In this document: piece by piece, positions 8,199 to 16,319 of the stretch | Numbering within the stretch: the first letter of the stretch is position 1 | Layout of the letters: every line of letters starts with the position of its first letter | Assembly: GCA_964580235.1 (NCBI GenBank) | Contig: CAZOJY010000036.1 | Location: forward strand, 1 to 28,429 | Direction of reading: 5' to 3' | Origin: G020348385 sp964580235 | GTDB taxonomy: Bacteria > Acidobacteriota > Aminicenantia > Aminicenantales > Aminicenantaceae | Length of the DNA stretch: 28,429 bases | Position numbers and translations under genes: made by a program | The notes under the pieces: model-generated | Database searches by the model: none | What the model was told of the DNA's origin: nothing | Seen by the model: only the letters and a program-made list of their open reading frames with translations

Positions 8199-8903
8199 AT
8201 GAAAGAAAAAAAAGCTGATTTTTTGGTTTTTACTCCGCATCCTGATGATGCCGAATTCGGAACTTCAGGCACCGTTGCCAAAGTCACCCGGGAGGGAAAA
8301 ACGGTCGTTTATATCGTCTGCACCAACGGGGATAAAGGTACCAATGATATAAATATTCTTCCCGGGGAGCTGGCAAATATTCGAGAACAAGAACAACTGG
8401 AGGCAGCAAAACTTTTAGGGGTCGAGGAAGTGATCTTTCTCCGCCACTCGGACCAGACTCTGGAGGACACTCCAGAGTTTCGAAAGGAAATTGTCAAATT
8501 TATCCGAACATACAAGCCGGACGTTGTTATCACGGCTGATCCCTACCGGCGCTATGTGTGGCACAGAGACCACAGGATTGTCGGCCGGGTTGTCCTGGAT
8601 GCCATCTTTCCTTATGCTAGAGATGTATGGGCCTACCCGGATTATATGGCCAAAGGCCTTCTCCCTCACAAGATCAAAGAAGCATGGCTCTGGGCGCCAG
8701 AAGATTCAGATATCAACTTTCGTTCGGATATCACCGAGACATTCGACCTCAAAGTCCAGGCACTTGGCTGTCATAAAAGTCAGATTAGGGAACCTTTCAA
8801 GTCAGAAATGGAAAAGTGGCTCTGCAAGAGAGCAAAAGATATGGCAGAAGGCGAAGCATTTAAACTCGCTGAAGGCTTCCATCGGGTTGAAATATGGTTT
8901 TAG
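8199..8903 (+). CDS. PIG-L (LmbE-like) family N-deacetylase
   Basis: 234 residues, normal for the family. The zinc site is visible: PHPDDAEFG near residues 13-21 (His14, Asp17) and HRDH at 122-125. The family removes an acetyl group from N-acetylglucosamine conjugates; members include MshB (mycothiol), BshB (bacillithiol) and GlcNAc-phosphatidylinositol deacetylase. GAGGAGA precedes ATG 8199. Its last 44 bp overlap the end of the convergent glycosyltransferase gene. Lying between an MshA-like glycosyltransferase and an MshD-like GNAT, it fits an amino-sugar conjugate pathway; the substrate is not proven. Confidence 0.92.
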   Translation: MKEKKADFLVFTPHPDDAEFGTSGTVAKVTREGKTVVYIVCTNGDKGTNDINILPGELANIREQEQLEAAKLLGVEEVIFLRHSDQTLEDTPEFRKEIVKFIRTYKPDVVITADPYRRYVWHRDHRIVGRVVLDAIFPYARDVWAYPDYMAKGLLPHKIKEAWLWAPEDSDINFRSDITETFDLKVQALGCHKSQIREPFKSEMEKWLCKRAKDMAEGEAFKLAEGFHRVEIWF

Positions 8904-10143
8904 CTTGATGGTGATTCTGAATAAGGCCTTTAAAAATCCGGTGCGTTTTTTCTGCTGTTTTATCCCAGGAAAATCTCTGGACAATATCTTCTCGAATCGA
9001 AGCACGGCTCCATAACTGATTGTGATGAATAAACAATTTTTCTATTTCATGCCAGAGAGAGACAGGATCATCGGGGCCAAAGGAAAATCCGTTTTTTCCT
9101 TCTTTGACGATGCTCTTCATCATATCAACCTGGCTGACAATGACCGGCGTCCCACAGGCCAGAGCTTCCACGGTCACCAAACCAAAGGATTCATATAGCG
9201 AAGGGACAACAAGGACATCGGCAGCAGAGTAATATTTTCGAAGCTGCGCATGGTCGACCGATCCCAGAAAGATCACATGTTTTTCGAGCCCGTATTCTTC
9301 AATCGCCCCTTTTATGCGGAAAACTTCCTTGTTTAGCACTAATTCCTCGTCTTTTTTTCCTCCCCCGACGATAACAAGTTTGGCCTTCTGGCTGAGGAAA
9401 GAACTGTTTTTCTTTAAAAGTTTTAAAGCCTCGATCACATTCATCAGTCCTTTTACAAGTTCGATGCGCCCCACATACAGGATAATGAAATTGTCCTGGT
9501 GGCATCCCATTTTTTTCACAATCGAGGGACTTTTGCAAGGATAAAAAAGCCGCGGATTGACGCCGGGGTACACAACTCTCACTTTCGCAGGCGATATGCC
9601 GTATTCTTTAACCAAATTACTCCGCTCTTCTAAAGAAGGAGATATGATCAGATCTGAAATGTGGGCAAGGTGTGACTCCGAATTTGCCCGGCTTTTGTGT
9701 TCCAATTGGCCCAATGCCCGCCTTTTCATGAATCCGAGTGTGTGATAGGCGTGTACGAGTGGAAATCCTAATTTGTGTTTGATGTACCCTCCCACCAATC
9801 CCGAAAGCCAGTAGTGCGTGTGAATGACGTCGTAATTTTCTTTTCTACGATGAATATACTCTTCCAAATTCTCCGAAAATTCCGGAATGAATTTATACAG
9901 GTTTTTTCGATCGACAGGATGCTGGGGGCCCCCCTTCAACTGGACAACACGGATCTGCGGGGAAACATCTTTGGCTTCCACACAAACCGGATTCTGTGCC
10001 CGGGTGAGGATATCGACGCTCACTCCGGGGAAATCCACCAGGGCTGCCGTCAATTCCCTGAGATATACACTCATTCCCCCGCTTCCATTTCCTCCCAGGC
10101 TGGAATACGGGCAGCTGTGAAAACTTATCGTACAGATTTTCAC
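8860..10143 (-). CDS. GT4 glycosyltransferase, MshA/sucrose-phosphate-synthase-like
   Basis: 427 residues, two Rossmann halves (GT-B). The N-terminal half has ISFHSCPYSSLGG, then GSGGMSVYLRELTAAL (nucleotide-sugar loop), and HTHYWLSGLVGGY, closely recalling MshA of actinobacteria. The C-terminal half has YVGRIELVKGLMNVIEAL and the donor-binding EX7E stretch PSLYESFGLVTVEALACG. MshA transfers GlcNAc from UDP-GlcNAc to inositol phosphate, but the same subfamily includes other retaining transferases. It starts 14 bp after the BioF2-like gene, so these two form an operon, and its 3' end overlaps PIG-L tail to tail. No membrane segment: cytosolic. Confidence 0.9.
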   Translation of the reverse strand: MKICTISFHSCPYSSLGGNGSGGMSVYLRELTAALVDFPGVSVDILTRAQNPVCVEAKDVSPQIRVVQLKGGPQHPVDRKNLYKFIPEFSENLEEYIHRRKENYDVIHTHYWLSGLVGGYIKHKLGFPLVHAYHTLGFMKRRALGQLEHKSRANSESHLAHISDLIISPSLEERSNLVKEYGISPAKVRVVYPGVNPRLFYPCKSPSIVKKMGCHQDNFIILYVGRIELVKGLMNVIEALKLLKKNSSFLSQKAKLVIVGGGKKDEELVLNKEVFRIKGAIEEYGLEKHVIFLGSVDHAQLRKYYSAADVLVVPSLYESFGLVTVEALACGTPVIVSQVDMMKSIVKEGKNGFSFGPDDPVSLWHEIEKLFIHHNQLWSRASIREDIVQRFSWDKTAEKTHRIFKGLIQNHHQAKTIFQPDGSLQRV

Positions 10144-10157
10144 TATTTTCCTTTCTT

Positions 10158-11150
10158 TTATGTTAATTTTAAACTGTATATTTTACTGTCTATAGCGCCA
10201 AAAAAATACTTATATTTTTCCGGTCCTCTTAAAAAATCTGCAACTTTTTTATTTTTCTCGATGGCTTTTTTGATCGCGTGATCAAACAGGAAAAAACCGG
10301 GGCTGTATGCAGCATATTTTCTGTCGTAAGCAATATTATAAAAATATACTGTTTCTTCATACGAAAATTTCATAAGGGATGCTATCAATCTGTCCTCAAC
10401 ATACAGCATATCTAATTTTACCCAATTTTCAGACGAAAAGAGATCAGCAAGCCTGCTGAAAAACTCAGACATCCCGCGTTCTTCCCAGAATTCTTGCTTT
10501 TGCAGACTGCTTTCTCTGTGTAGTAAGGCGAACTCCCGGATGGCCGGATTCAATTCTTCTGACTCCGTGAGTTGTTCGATACGAACATCTCCCAGCGCTT
10601 CCAATTTGCGCACCTTGCGGCGCAGCTCATGCCGATTTTTGCGTCCAAGGCCGTGAATGTATGTTTCATAGGAATTTGGAAGAATCAATAAGGGAGCGAT
10701 CTCGTTCGCAATCACCTCGCAATTAAAGTTATGCCTGCCTGCCAATCGAGGCATATCTATTAATGTAAGAGAAGGATCAGAAATGTTTATAAATTCTATG
10801 CGAGAGTATTTCGAGCGATTCTTCCGAATATGGTCCAAAAGGTTGTCGTAGAATTCTTCATGCCAATCCGCGCGCAGGATAAAGTCACAATAATCCGTCA
10901 CTTCGTGGCTGGCAACAAATTGGAGTACACCATCCTCAATCATCATAGGGGCAATTCCCATAAGAAAATCCGATTCATCCCGAAAAAAAAGAATTTCCAG
11001 TTCATTATTGTGACCAAAGCTTTGCCACCAAGCATCGAACCACTGATGAGTGAGGAAGGGATAATTCTTTCCAGAATTGGACAGAAGTGTATTCCATTCT
11101 TTTTTTACAGCAACGAAGCTCTCATAGGTCGATATCTTCTCTACTTTCAT
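10158..11150 (-). CDS. BioF2/CelD-like GNAT-fold acyl- or aminoacyl-transferase
   Basis: 330 residues matching the BioF2-like acetyltransferase family (CelD/BcsL, FemAB fold). Signs are the N-terminal FLTHQWFDAWWQSFG, central LGRKNRHELRRKVRKL, and C-terminal VYFYNIAYDRKYAAYSPG with LFDHAIKKAI then DFLRGPEKYKYFF, the usual end of the domain. Members often sit in polysaccharide or glycolipid loci and transfer acyl groups to sugars or amino acids from an acyl-CoA or aminoacyl-tRNA. AGGAAATTC precedes ATG 11150. It is co-oriented with and 14 bp upstream of the GT4 gene. Acceptor and donor are unknown. Upstream lies a repeat-filled gap. Confidence 0.85.
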   Translation of the reverse strand: MKVEKISTYESFVAVKKEWNTLLSNSGKNYPFLTHQWFDAWWQSFGHNNELEILFFRDESDFLMGIAPMMIEDGVLQFVASHEVTDYCDFILRADWHEEFYDNLLDHIRKNRSKYSRIEFINISDPSLTLIDMPRLAGRHNFNCEVIANEIAPLLILPNSYETYIHGLGRKNRHELRRKVRKLEALGDVRIEQLTESEELNPAIREFALLHRESSLQKQEFWEERGMSEFFSRLADLFSSENWVKLDMLYVEDRLIASLMKFSYEETVYFYNIAYDRKYAAYSPGFFLFDHAIKKAIEKNKKVADFLRGPEKYKYFFGAIDSKIYSLKLT

Positions 11151-11166
11151 GAATTTCCTATTTTAC

Positions 11167-11215
11167 TAATTTGGGGACAGGATATCCAATCACCTATTTC
11201 GCAGTCGCCTATTTA
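11167..11215 (+). repeat. 49-bp dispersed repeat, copy 1
   Basis: Begins TAATTTGGGGACAGGATATC and contains TCACCTATTT. It aligns without gaps to 19973-20021 at about 37 of 49 positions. The GGGGACAGG core also recurs inverted at 20093-20101. It sits just upstream of the BioF2-like gene and is the first of three repeat types packed into 11151-11371. Confidence 0.55.
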
Positions 11216-11226
11216 AGGAAGGATGA

Positions 11227-11287
11227 CCTGGATTATTTGCCAGTCGAGATTGCTGAAGCAGCGAAGAAGTGGCCTACGAGCTGTATT
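11227..11287 (+). repeat. 61-bp dispersed repeat, copy A (partial)
   Basis: Starts CCTGGATTATT, contains CGAGATTGCTG and ends AGCTGTATT. The reverse complement of 18093-18154 matches it at about 50 of 62 aligned positions with small gaps. This copy has the left end only; the inverted right end seen in the 18-kb copy is missing, so it is a truncated or decayed element. Confidence 0.6.
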
Positions 11288-11334
11288 GTGCGGAGTCACG
11301 ATTGGACCACTTCCTCACATCCTTTATTACCAGG

Positions 11335-11368
11335 GTGGGGTGGAGGGTCTAGCGTGGGGTGGAGGGTC
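11335..11368 (+). repeat. G-rich 19-bp tandem repeat, two copies
   Basis: The 15-mer GTGGGGTGGAGGGTC occurs at 11335-11349 and again at 11354-11368, a 19-bp period. From 11333 to 11366 there are five G-runs of at least three separated by short loops, a pattern able to form a G-quadruplex on the plus strand. It lies 4 bp past the stop of the DUF5916 gene, on the non-coding strand of that gene. Confidence 0.6.
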
Positions 11369-11371
11369 AGG

Positions 11372-13405
11372 CTAGAACATATAGGCGAATTTGAGGAACA
11401 GAGTATGCCCCTGCATTCCCTTTTCGCCGAATTCTCCCGTCCCTTTCTGGTATGCCACTTGGATAGACCCAAAGGGAGGTTGGAACCGGTAGACAAACAG
11501 AACTTGAATATTGCTTTTATCGATCACGGTATTAAGTTGATAGAAAATTTTTATGAACAAGTCATTCGCGAAATAGTTCGTGGCCCTTAGAACATGAATC
11601 CAGGTACTGTCGTTTTCAGGATCCGGGTCGAACAGCACTCGCTCCAATCCATAGGAGACCGAAAGGTCTTGAGTAAGCTTAAAATTGACATTCCCTTCCA
11701 AAAGTTGAAAGTCCCTGTCAAAGTTTTGTCCGAAGCTGTAAGTAACAGAAGCATGCTGCCACTCTCTTGTGTTATAACCGATATCGATCTCGCTCTGACG
11801 GTTACGGAATTCTTTCTCATACAGTTTGAACTCTTCATGATGTTCCAGTGAAACAGAAAATTTATTTTTCATGTCAAAGCCTAAATCCTGATCGATTTTC
11901 CAGCTGCGCAGGGTTCCATCCAATCCCCAATAGATATTGTAATTGGACTCATATTCGATTCGTTCCAACCCGAATTTTTTGAGGAAAAATGTCTTGGATA
12001 AGGCCGAATCCAATTCCCTGCGGTTATCATCTCGTATAAATCCCACCCTGTTGGCATTTTCTGCAAAGTTCCTACCCAGTTGTGTGTATCGAATATGGAC
12101 ATGAAATGTCGAGGTGTCATAACTTGGTCTGAGGAAAAAGGCAATGTTGCCGGTATTATTATCTCCATAGCTCAGAGCAAACTGACCTGTGAATTTGAAT
12201 GTATCCGAGAAGTATAAAGCCGTATCAATGCCTGTGGTTCCCCAGTTTTTGCCGTTCACGAGTTTGTTGGCTGCAATGAAACCGATGTTTGAAGATTTCA
12301 TCACATCTTTTTTCAGACGAAAGACGGTAAAATTGGCAGAATCTTCGTCCCTAACTTCATCTTCTTTGGTCTGGGCTGTCAAGCCTTGAAACTCATAGCC
12401 TCCAACTTTTCCGTAGACTTTAGCCCCACCGTAAATGTCCGAAATCCTCCGCGAATAAAATAACCGGATTCGCTGCCGGTAAATTTCACTGCCTTCCAGG
12501 AAAAAATTTCTTTTTTCGGGAAGGTAGGTTTCAAACCGGGTGAGGTTGATGACTTCCTGATCCGCCTCGACGGTGGCAAAATCGGGATTGACGGTCAGAT
12601 TCCCAGATACGGCCTGAGAGAAGGCATACCGGGCATCCAATCCGACATCAGCTGTTGTTTTTTGTCCTTCCTGTGCTTTGGCAATGATGTGAGGGATGAT
12701 CTGAATCTTTTTTTCTGCTTTTTTCAGATTTAGGCCCTTCAACTCGCCAAATAAGGAAACCTTATATGCGGATTCCAAAGGCCCTGTCCAGAAGCTGAAT
12801 TCTAATTTCCGGGGAATCCCCCGGCCCAGATTCAATCCCCATATTTTATTCTCTCCGGGCTCATACTTGATACTGCCGAGTTCAACAGCAAACTCAGCCG
12901 TCCAGCCAAAACCGGTTTGCTGAGCCGCCGACTTCCATATCCCATCCCAGGTGGAATCAAATGTCCGGCCGTTTTCTGTGATCCGGCCGTCCCACTGGGT
13001 TCCTAAAAGATTGGTGCACACATAATAACACGTTCTCCTATCATGAAAAGTATCGATCAAAACATACACCGAATCATCCGAACGAAGGTCGGTATCCCTC
13101 TTGGTCATCCGGGCCGCAATTTTTTCCGGTTCTGTGTCGTAACACCAAAAGCCAAAATAGATATACTTATCATTGACCAAAATTTTGACTACAGTCCGCT
13201 CCGAAGCAGGCTTTCCTTTATCAGGCTGCAGCTGGATAAACCGACTTGCTTCAGGAGCTGATTCCCAGATCGGCTCATCCAAACGGCCGTCCACAACCAG
13301 AGGAGAATCCGTTCTAGCCCCAACCACCTCTTTGGATTTCCATTGTCCGGAGAGAAAAGAAAACAGGAATGGAACACACAAAAACACTATCAGAAACTTT
13401 CTCAA
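11372..13405 (-). CDS. CBM9-like/DUF5916 outer-membrane beta-barrel protein
   Basis: 677 residues from a TTG at 13405, chosen because GAGGA lies 5 nt upstream and it yields a proper signal peptide, MRKFLIVFLCVPFLFSFLSG; a TTG at 13456 has no ribosome site and adds a charged stretch before it. Residues about 30-190 are a carbohydrate-binding family 9-like beta-sandwich (LVVDGRLDEPIWESAPEA, YIYFGFWCYD). The rest is DUF5916, with alternating strands and marks such as VNPDFATVEADQEVINLTRF and FLEGSEIY. It ends in an aromatic terminus (FLKFAYMF), as expected for insertion by the Bam machinery. Such proteins sit in the outer membrane; their substrate is not established. Transcribed alone, facing the repeat-rich gap. 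Confidence 0.9.
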   Translation of the reverse strand: MRKFLIVFLCVPFLFSFLSGQWKSKEVVGARTDSPLVVDGRLDEPIWESAPEASRFIQLQPDKGKPASERTVVKILVNDKYIYFGFWCYDTEPEKIAARMTKRDTDLRSDDSVYVLIDTFHDRRTCYYVCTNLLGTQWDGRITENGRTFDSTWDGIWKSAAQQTGFGWTAEFAVELGSIKYEPGENKIWGLNLGRGIPRKLEFSFWTGPLESAYKVSLFGELKGLNLKKAEKKIQIIPHIIAKAQEGQKTTADVGLDARYAFSQAVSGNLTVNPDFATVEADQEVINLTRFETYLPEKRNFFLEGSEIYRQRIRLFYSRRISDIYGGAKVYGKVGGYEFQGLTAQTKEDEVRDEDSANFTVFRLKKDVMKSSNIGFIAANKLVNGKNWGTTGIDTALYFSDTFKFTGQFALSYGDNNTGNIAFFLRPSYDTSTFHVHIRYTQLGRNFAENANRVGFIRDDNRRELDSALSKTFFLKKFGLERIEYESNYNIYWGLDGTLRSWKIDQDLGFDMKNKFSVSLEHHEEFKLYEKEFRNRQSEIDIGYNTREWQHASVTYSFGQNFDRDFQLLEGNVNFKLTQDLSVSYGLERVLFDPDPENDSTWIHVLRATNYFANDLFIKIFYQLNTVIDKSNIQVLFVYRFQPPFGSIQVAYQKGTGEFGEKGMQGHTLFLKFAYMF

Positions 13406-13543
13406 TATTTTCCTCAAATAGTCAGTCAATTTAGCATAACTTGACTCTAAAGGCAACGGATATGCTCTGTTCTAGGTAGGGGCCTTCTTATTATTGTAAG
13501 ACAAGGAGGACCAATGCAACCTCCTTAGAATGCTTCACTCCGT

Positions 13544-14886
13544 TTATATGACAGCGGACTGCCGAGTCTTGGTTAATGTGGAGAGATAGTGTTTGGCCCA
13601 GATATGATTGATATTCAACTCTAAAGCCCAATAAATAATGCGCCTGAGCCCGTCGGTTGGCGGCTGATTTTCTTTCCCCAAATTTAGCGAAAAAATCAAT
13701 GTTCGGGATTGCTTACAATCTTTCTCTTGCAAAGCACTTCAATCCTGAAAAAAACCGCATCGCCTCCTCCCACAATCCACAGTTTCCGTAATCCACGGCC
13801 AGCTCCAGATAATTCTGGATATCATTTCGCATCCTCATTTTAAGACCAGCCAAGTGATCCGCAGCTTTTTTTGCCTCTCCTGATTCCCTGGAGTACAAAT
13901 GCTGTTCATTGGCCGCCCAAAAATTCAACGGTTCCTCCAACAAAATTTGCGCAGTGATTGCAGCGGCCGCATCCATTTTTCCCGTCTTTCTCAGCAAAGC
14001 GGCCTTGAGGTTCCAGACGCGCAAACTCAATGCATTCAGAGATAAGGACCGGCCGACAAAATCCAAAGCTCTGGGATACTCTTTGTTTAAACGGGAAAGT
14101 TCCGCCAGATGATAGTAGCTAGAAGCTCCCCAAGCCTGGCACCTTTTGTGGCTCTGTAAAAAGCCTCAAAAGCTTCTTTATATTTGTGCTGGGCCCGAAC
14201 ATACATCCCTTGTTTGCAGTACAGAATACCCAATGCCGTATTAACCGCATAATTATCCGGATCTCTTTCGAGAGCTTCTTTATAATAAGGATAGGGCTTG
14301 AGGGAAGGATTATGGAACTGTTCCAGACGCAATCCCGTATGGTAGAGCTCATCCACCGTATCGATCTCCTTGGGAGCTTTTGGAGGCATGACAGGTTCAG
14401 GCATGGGATCTCCCTTTGGTTTCTCCGGCACATAACTGATCAACTTATCACCTGATGGAGAAAGGAGCGAAAGTCGAAGATTTTTCTTCGATGCGTCAGG
14501 CGGGAGCTTGATTTCTTGAAAAAAAGGAGCCTCTGGAGAAACATCGATGGCTCTTTCAAACAATAGATTTCTTCCTGCTGCAAGTACGACCTTTGCTCCT
14601 CGATGCGCGGTGGTTGTGTTCAATCCCATCTGGATAAATCCCTCAGGAGTGATATCAAGAAAAAGGGCCGCTTCGATATTGGCCTTTTTCACGCTCCGAA
14701 TATCCCGCAGCGGAAACCACAGTGCTGTTTGATCACCCTTACCTCATAGGGCTGGAGCCAGCTGTAATCCGGCTGGTTATCCGAATAAGCTCCAGCCATC
14801 AATTCAATATATGGCCCATCCGAGTCAGTCAGGATTTTTTCCCACATTTGTCCCTGCGTTCCGGTTCCCCAAGTCCAGAATTTTTT
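13544..14886 (-). pseudogene. Decayed DUF5107/TPR protein gene
   Basis: Homology to one long protein can be followed across four fragments in shifting frames: (a) 14886 to about 14740, KKFWTWG... then GPYIELMAGAYSDNQPDYSW; (b) to about 14140, WFPLRDIRSVKKANIEAAL, then the TPR part KEALERDPDNYAVNTALGI; (c) to about 13713, SSYYHLAELSRLNKEYPRAL, then VWNLKAALLRKTGKMDAAAA; (d) to 13546, ALELNINHIWAKHYLSTL. Break a/b fits a 2-bp insertion (CACTGTGG for CACTGG), break b/c a lost C in GTGCC-CAG. TPR repeats between GMYVRAQ and HKYKEAFEAFY also appear deleted. The family is normally about 1000 residues, so most of the N-terminal part is gone. It is recognised from family knowledge; no product is expected. 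Confidence 0.8.
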
Positions 14887-15265
14887 TCTTTCTTAAATCG
14901 CGAACATTCAACACGATCGATACACAAAAGGCTGCAGCTAAAAAAGCAACAGCAAAAATATCCACGATCTCTCGGCTGACATCCAACCCGGTTAGTTTCT
15001 CGACGAGGAATTCCAGATAGGAAGTCGATGTATCATACAGGCCCAGTTTCATTCTCACCTGCCAGTGCCAATCCGTGCATGGACAGTACCCGAAGCCATA
15101 CCAGATCCCCAGAAAAAACCAGGAAAACGCGGTCGCCAGTAAAAGAATGAGGTTGGCCAGCCTCGTCTTTTTCCAAATCCATCCAACAAGATTAAACAGG
15201 ATGACACATGTGTGGAACACAAAGAAAAAAATATTCAGAAAGCTGTACATTTGCATGGCGGCCAT
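14825..15265 (-). CDS. DUF2784 membrane protein with an acquired C-terminal tail
   Basis: 146 residues, with four hydrophobic stretches: about 7-27, 35-55, then after CPCTDWHWQVRMKLG, and 105-122. FLGIWYGFGYCPCTDWHW is the DUF2784 signature; function unknown. The last about 20 residues (from KKKILDLGNRNAG to the end) read, in another frame, the coding sequence of the DUF5107 remnant, so the natural end of the protein was lost when a deletion joined the two genes at an A-rich tract (14881-14894). It follows the 190-residue unknown gene by 12 bp as the last gene of the symporter run. Membrane location is clear; whether the tail matters is not. Confidence 0.8.
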   Translation of the reverse strand: MAAMQMYSFLNIFFFVFHTCVILFNLVGWIWKKTRLANLILLLATAFSWFFLGIWYGFGYCPCTDWHWQVRMKLGLYDTSTSYLEFLVEKLTGLDVSREIVDIFAVAFLAAAFCVSIVLNVRDLRKKKILDLGNRNAGTNVGKNPD

Positions 15266-15277
15266 GCCCTAGATCTG

Positions 15278-15850
15278 TTACTCAAGACTTTTTAGAGCCC
15301 TTATGAACAGGCGGCGCATTCTAACGCCCTGGATTTCGCCGGACACAGCATCTAAAGCTTTGAAATCAAAGCCTTTTTTCTTTAAGAAATATCCCATCCA
15401 AAAGGGATAATAGATTTTTCTTACTTCCGATATCTCTTTGGCATGTGGATGGCTGCGTGTCCGCAATCCATGTTCCAGCAGGGTCTTCCTGTACTGGTCC
15501 AGAGCCATTTTCGCCGCATCGGAGGAAGAAATAGCGAAATCACATGTTGGAGCAGGCGTTTCTAAATTCTTTTCCACATTCAACGTCTCCTCTGCATAGA
15601 GCACAGCATGCCCTAAAAGACCATCCACAGAGAGAGTGACATGTTGAATTGCGGAAGTGTGTTCCTGTCCCTCTTCTTCTTTTTCAACTAAAACATCGAA
15701 CAGATAAAAAGGCAGGTACACAACTTCCAACCTTTCGGGTGAATTTTGATTTTTTAGGCGAAACAGCTTAAAAACCAAAGAAACTGACGATTTCTTGGCG
15801 GCAAAGATATTCTCAGCTTGTTGCCGGGATATCTTCGGCTTGATGAACAT
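15278..15850 (-). CDS. Conserved-looking protein of unknown function
   Basis: 190 residues, soluble, no signal peptide or membrane segment. I do not recognise the family. Visible features: a basic N-terminus (MFIKPKISRQQAENIF), a mid-region VVYLPFYLFDVLVEKEEEGQ, and a C-terminal YYPFWMGYFLKKKGFDFKAL with DAVSGEIQGVRMRRLF, which looks like a repeated 'YxPFWxGYF' strand pair. The start at 15850 lies one base after the stop of the 84-residue membrane protein, so translation is coupled and the gene very probably belongs to the symporter transcript. Coding by length, spacing and composition. Confidence 0.75.
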   Translation of the reverse strand: MFIKPKISRQQAENIFAAKKSSVSLVFKLFRLKNQNSPERLEVVYLPFYLFDVLVEKEEEGQEHTSAIQHVTLSVDGLLGHAVLYAEETLNVEKNLETPAPTCDFAISSSDAAKMALDQYRKTLLEHGLRTRSHPHAKEISEVRKIYYPFWMGYFLKKKGFDFKALDAVSGEIQGVRMRRLFIRALKSLE

Positions 15851-15851
15851 C

Positions 15852-16106
15852 TTATTTTCTTCTGCGGCGCTTGTTGGCTCGCCCCTTCAAAATAGAGAAA
15901 ATACCGGCTGACAGCAGCAGGGCGGCAGCGATGATATTCGTGACAATCCCGCGCATAAGCGGAACCTTATCAGTACCTTTGACAAAAAATGTGGCCAGCA
16001 AAATCACTATTCCAAAAAAAAGCCAGAACATGCCCATGATTTCCAACGGCTCGAAGGTCTGTTTTTGTTCTGACTGGCTATCGTTTGATGACATTTGATG
16101 CTCCAT
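15852..16106 (-). CDS. Small two-helix membrane protein
   Basis: 84 residues: a polar N-terminus (EHQMSSNDSQSEQKQTFEPL), two membrane helices (about 24-42, MFWLFFGIVILLATFFV, and about 52-70, RGIVTNIIAAALLLSAGIF), and a strongly basic tail (KGRANKRRRRK), predicting the tail in the cytosol. No family recognised. Located between two other small genes behind the sodium symporter with very short spacers, it may be an accessory subunit of that transporter; this is inference from position. Confidence 0.7.
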   Translation of the reverse strand: MEHQMSSNDSQSEQKQTFEPLEIMGMFWLFFGIVILLATFFVKGTDKVPLMRGIVTNIIAAALLLSAGIFSILKGRANKRRRRK

Positions 16107-16114
16107 TTCTTGCC

Positions 16115-16318
16115 TCAGAAAACAAAGTAAAGAACGACCTGAATCCCCAGAAAAACCGTGGCCCAGATCCTCAGGTCCCGCCAGCGGCTTTTATCCGGCG
16201 CTCCTTCGAATATGTACTCGGAGGGACGAAACCAGGCCCAGATGATCATGGCGACAAAAAAGAGGGCGGCGAAATATTTCCCTAAAACAAGAGGCAATCC
16301 TTCTAACCATTCCATCAT
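16115..16318 (-). CDS. Small membrane protein coupled to the sodium symporter
   Basis: 67 residues with two hydrophobic helices (about 11-29, LGKYFAALFFVAMIIWAWF, and about 50-67, WATVFLGIQVVLYFVF) around a conserved-looking cytosolic loop RPSEYIFEGAPDKSRWRDL. The ATG is one base after the symporter stop (TAA A ATG), so it is translated with it. Small two-helix partners encoded beside SSS-family genes are known in several bacteria; this one fits that pattern. Its exact role, stability or targeting of the transporter, is not shown by the sequence. Confidence 0.75.
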   Translation of the reverse strand: MMEWLEGLPLVLGKYFAALFFVAMIIWAWFRPSEYIFEGAPDKSRWRDLRIWATVFLGIQVVLYFVF

Positions 16319-16319
16319 T

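Noticed and set aside
11171..11590. Plus-strand 139-codon frame
   Set aside because: First half is made of the dispersed repeats, second half is antisense to the DUF5916 gene; its apparent protein text comes from repeat sequence.
13503..13526. AAGGAGG/CCTCCTT stem-loop as a terminator, or ATG 13513 as a four-codon gene
   Set aside because: Seven-pair stem with a 10-nt loop and no T-run on either strand; the tiny frame MQPP is chance.
14087..14692. Separate TPR gene of 201 codons
   Set aside because: It is the middle fragment of the DUF5107 pseudogene; its last about 20 residues are out-of-frame sequence after a frameshift.
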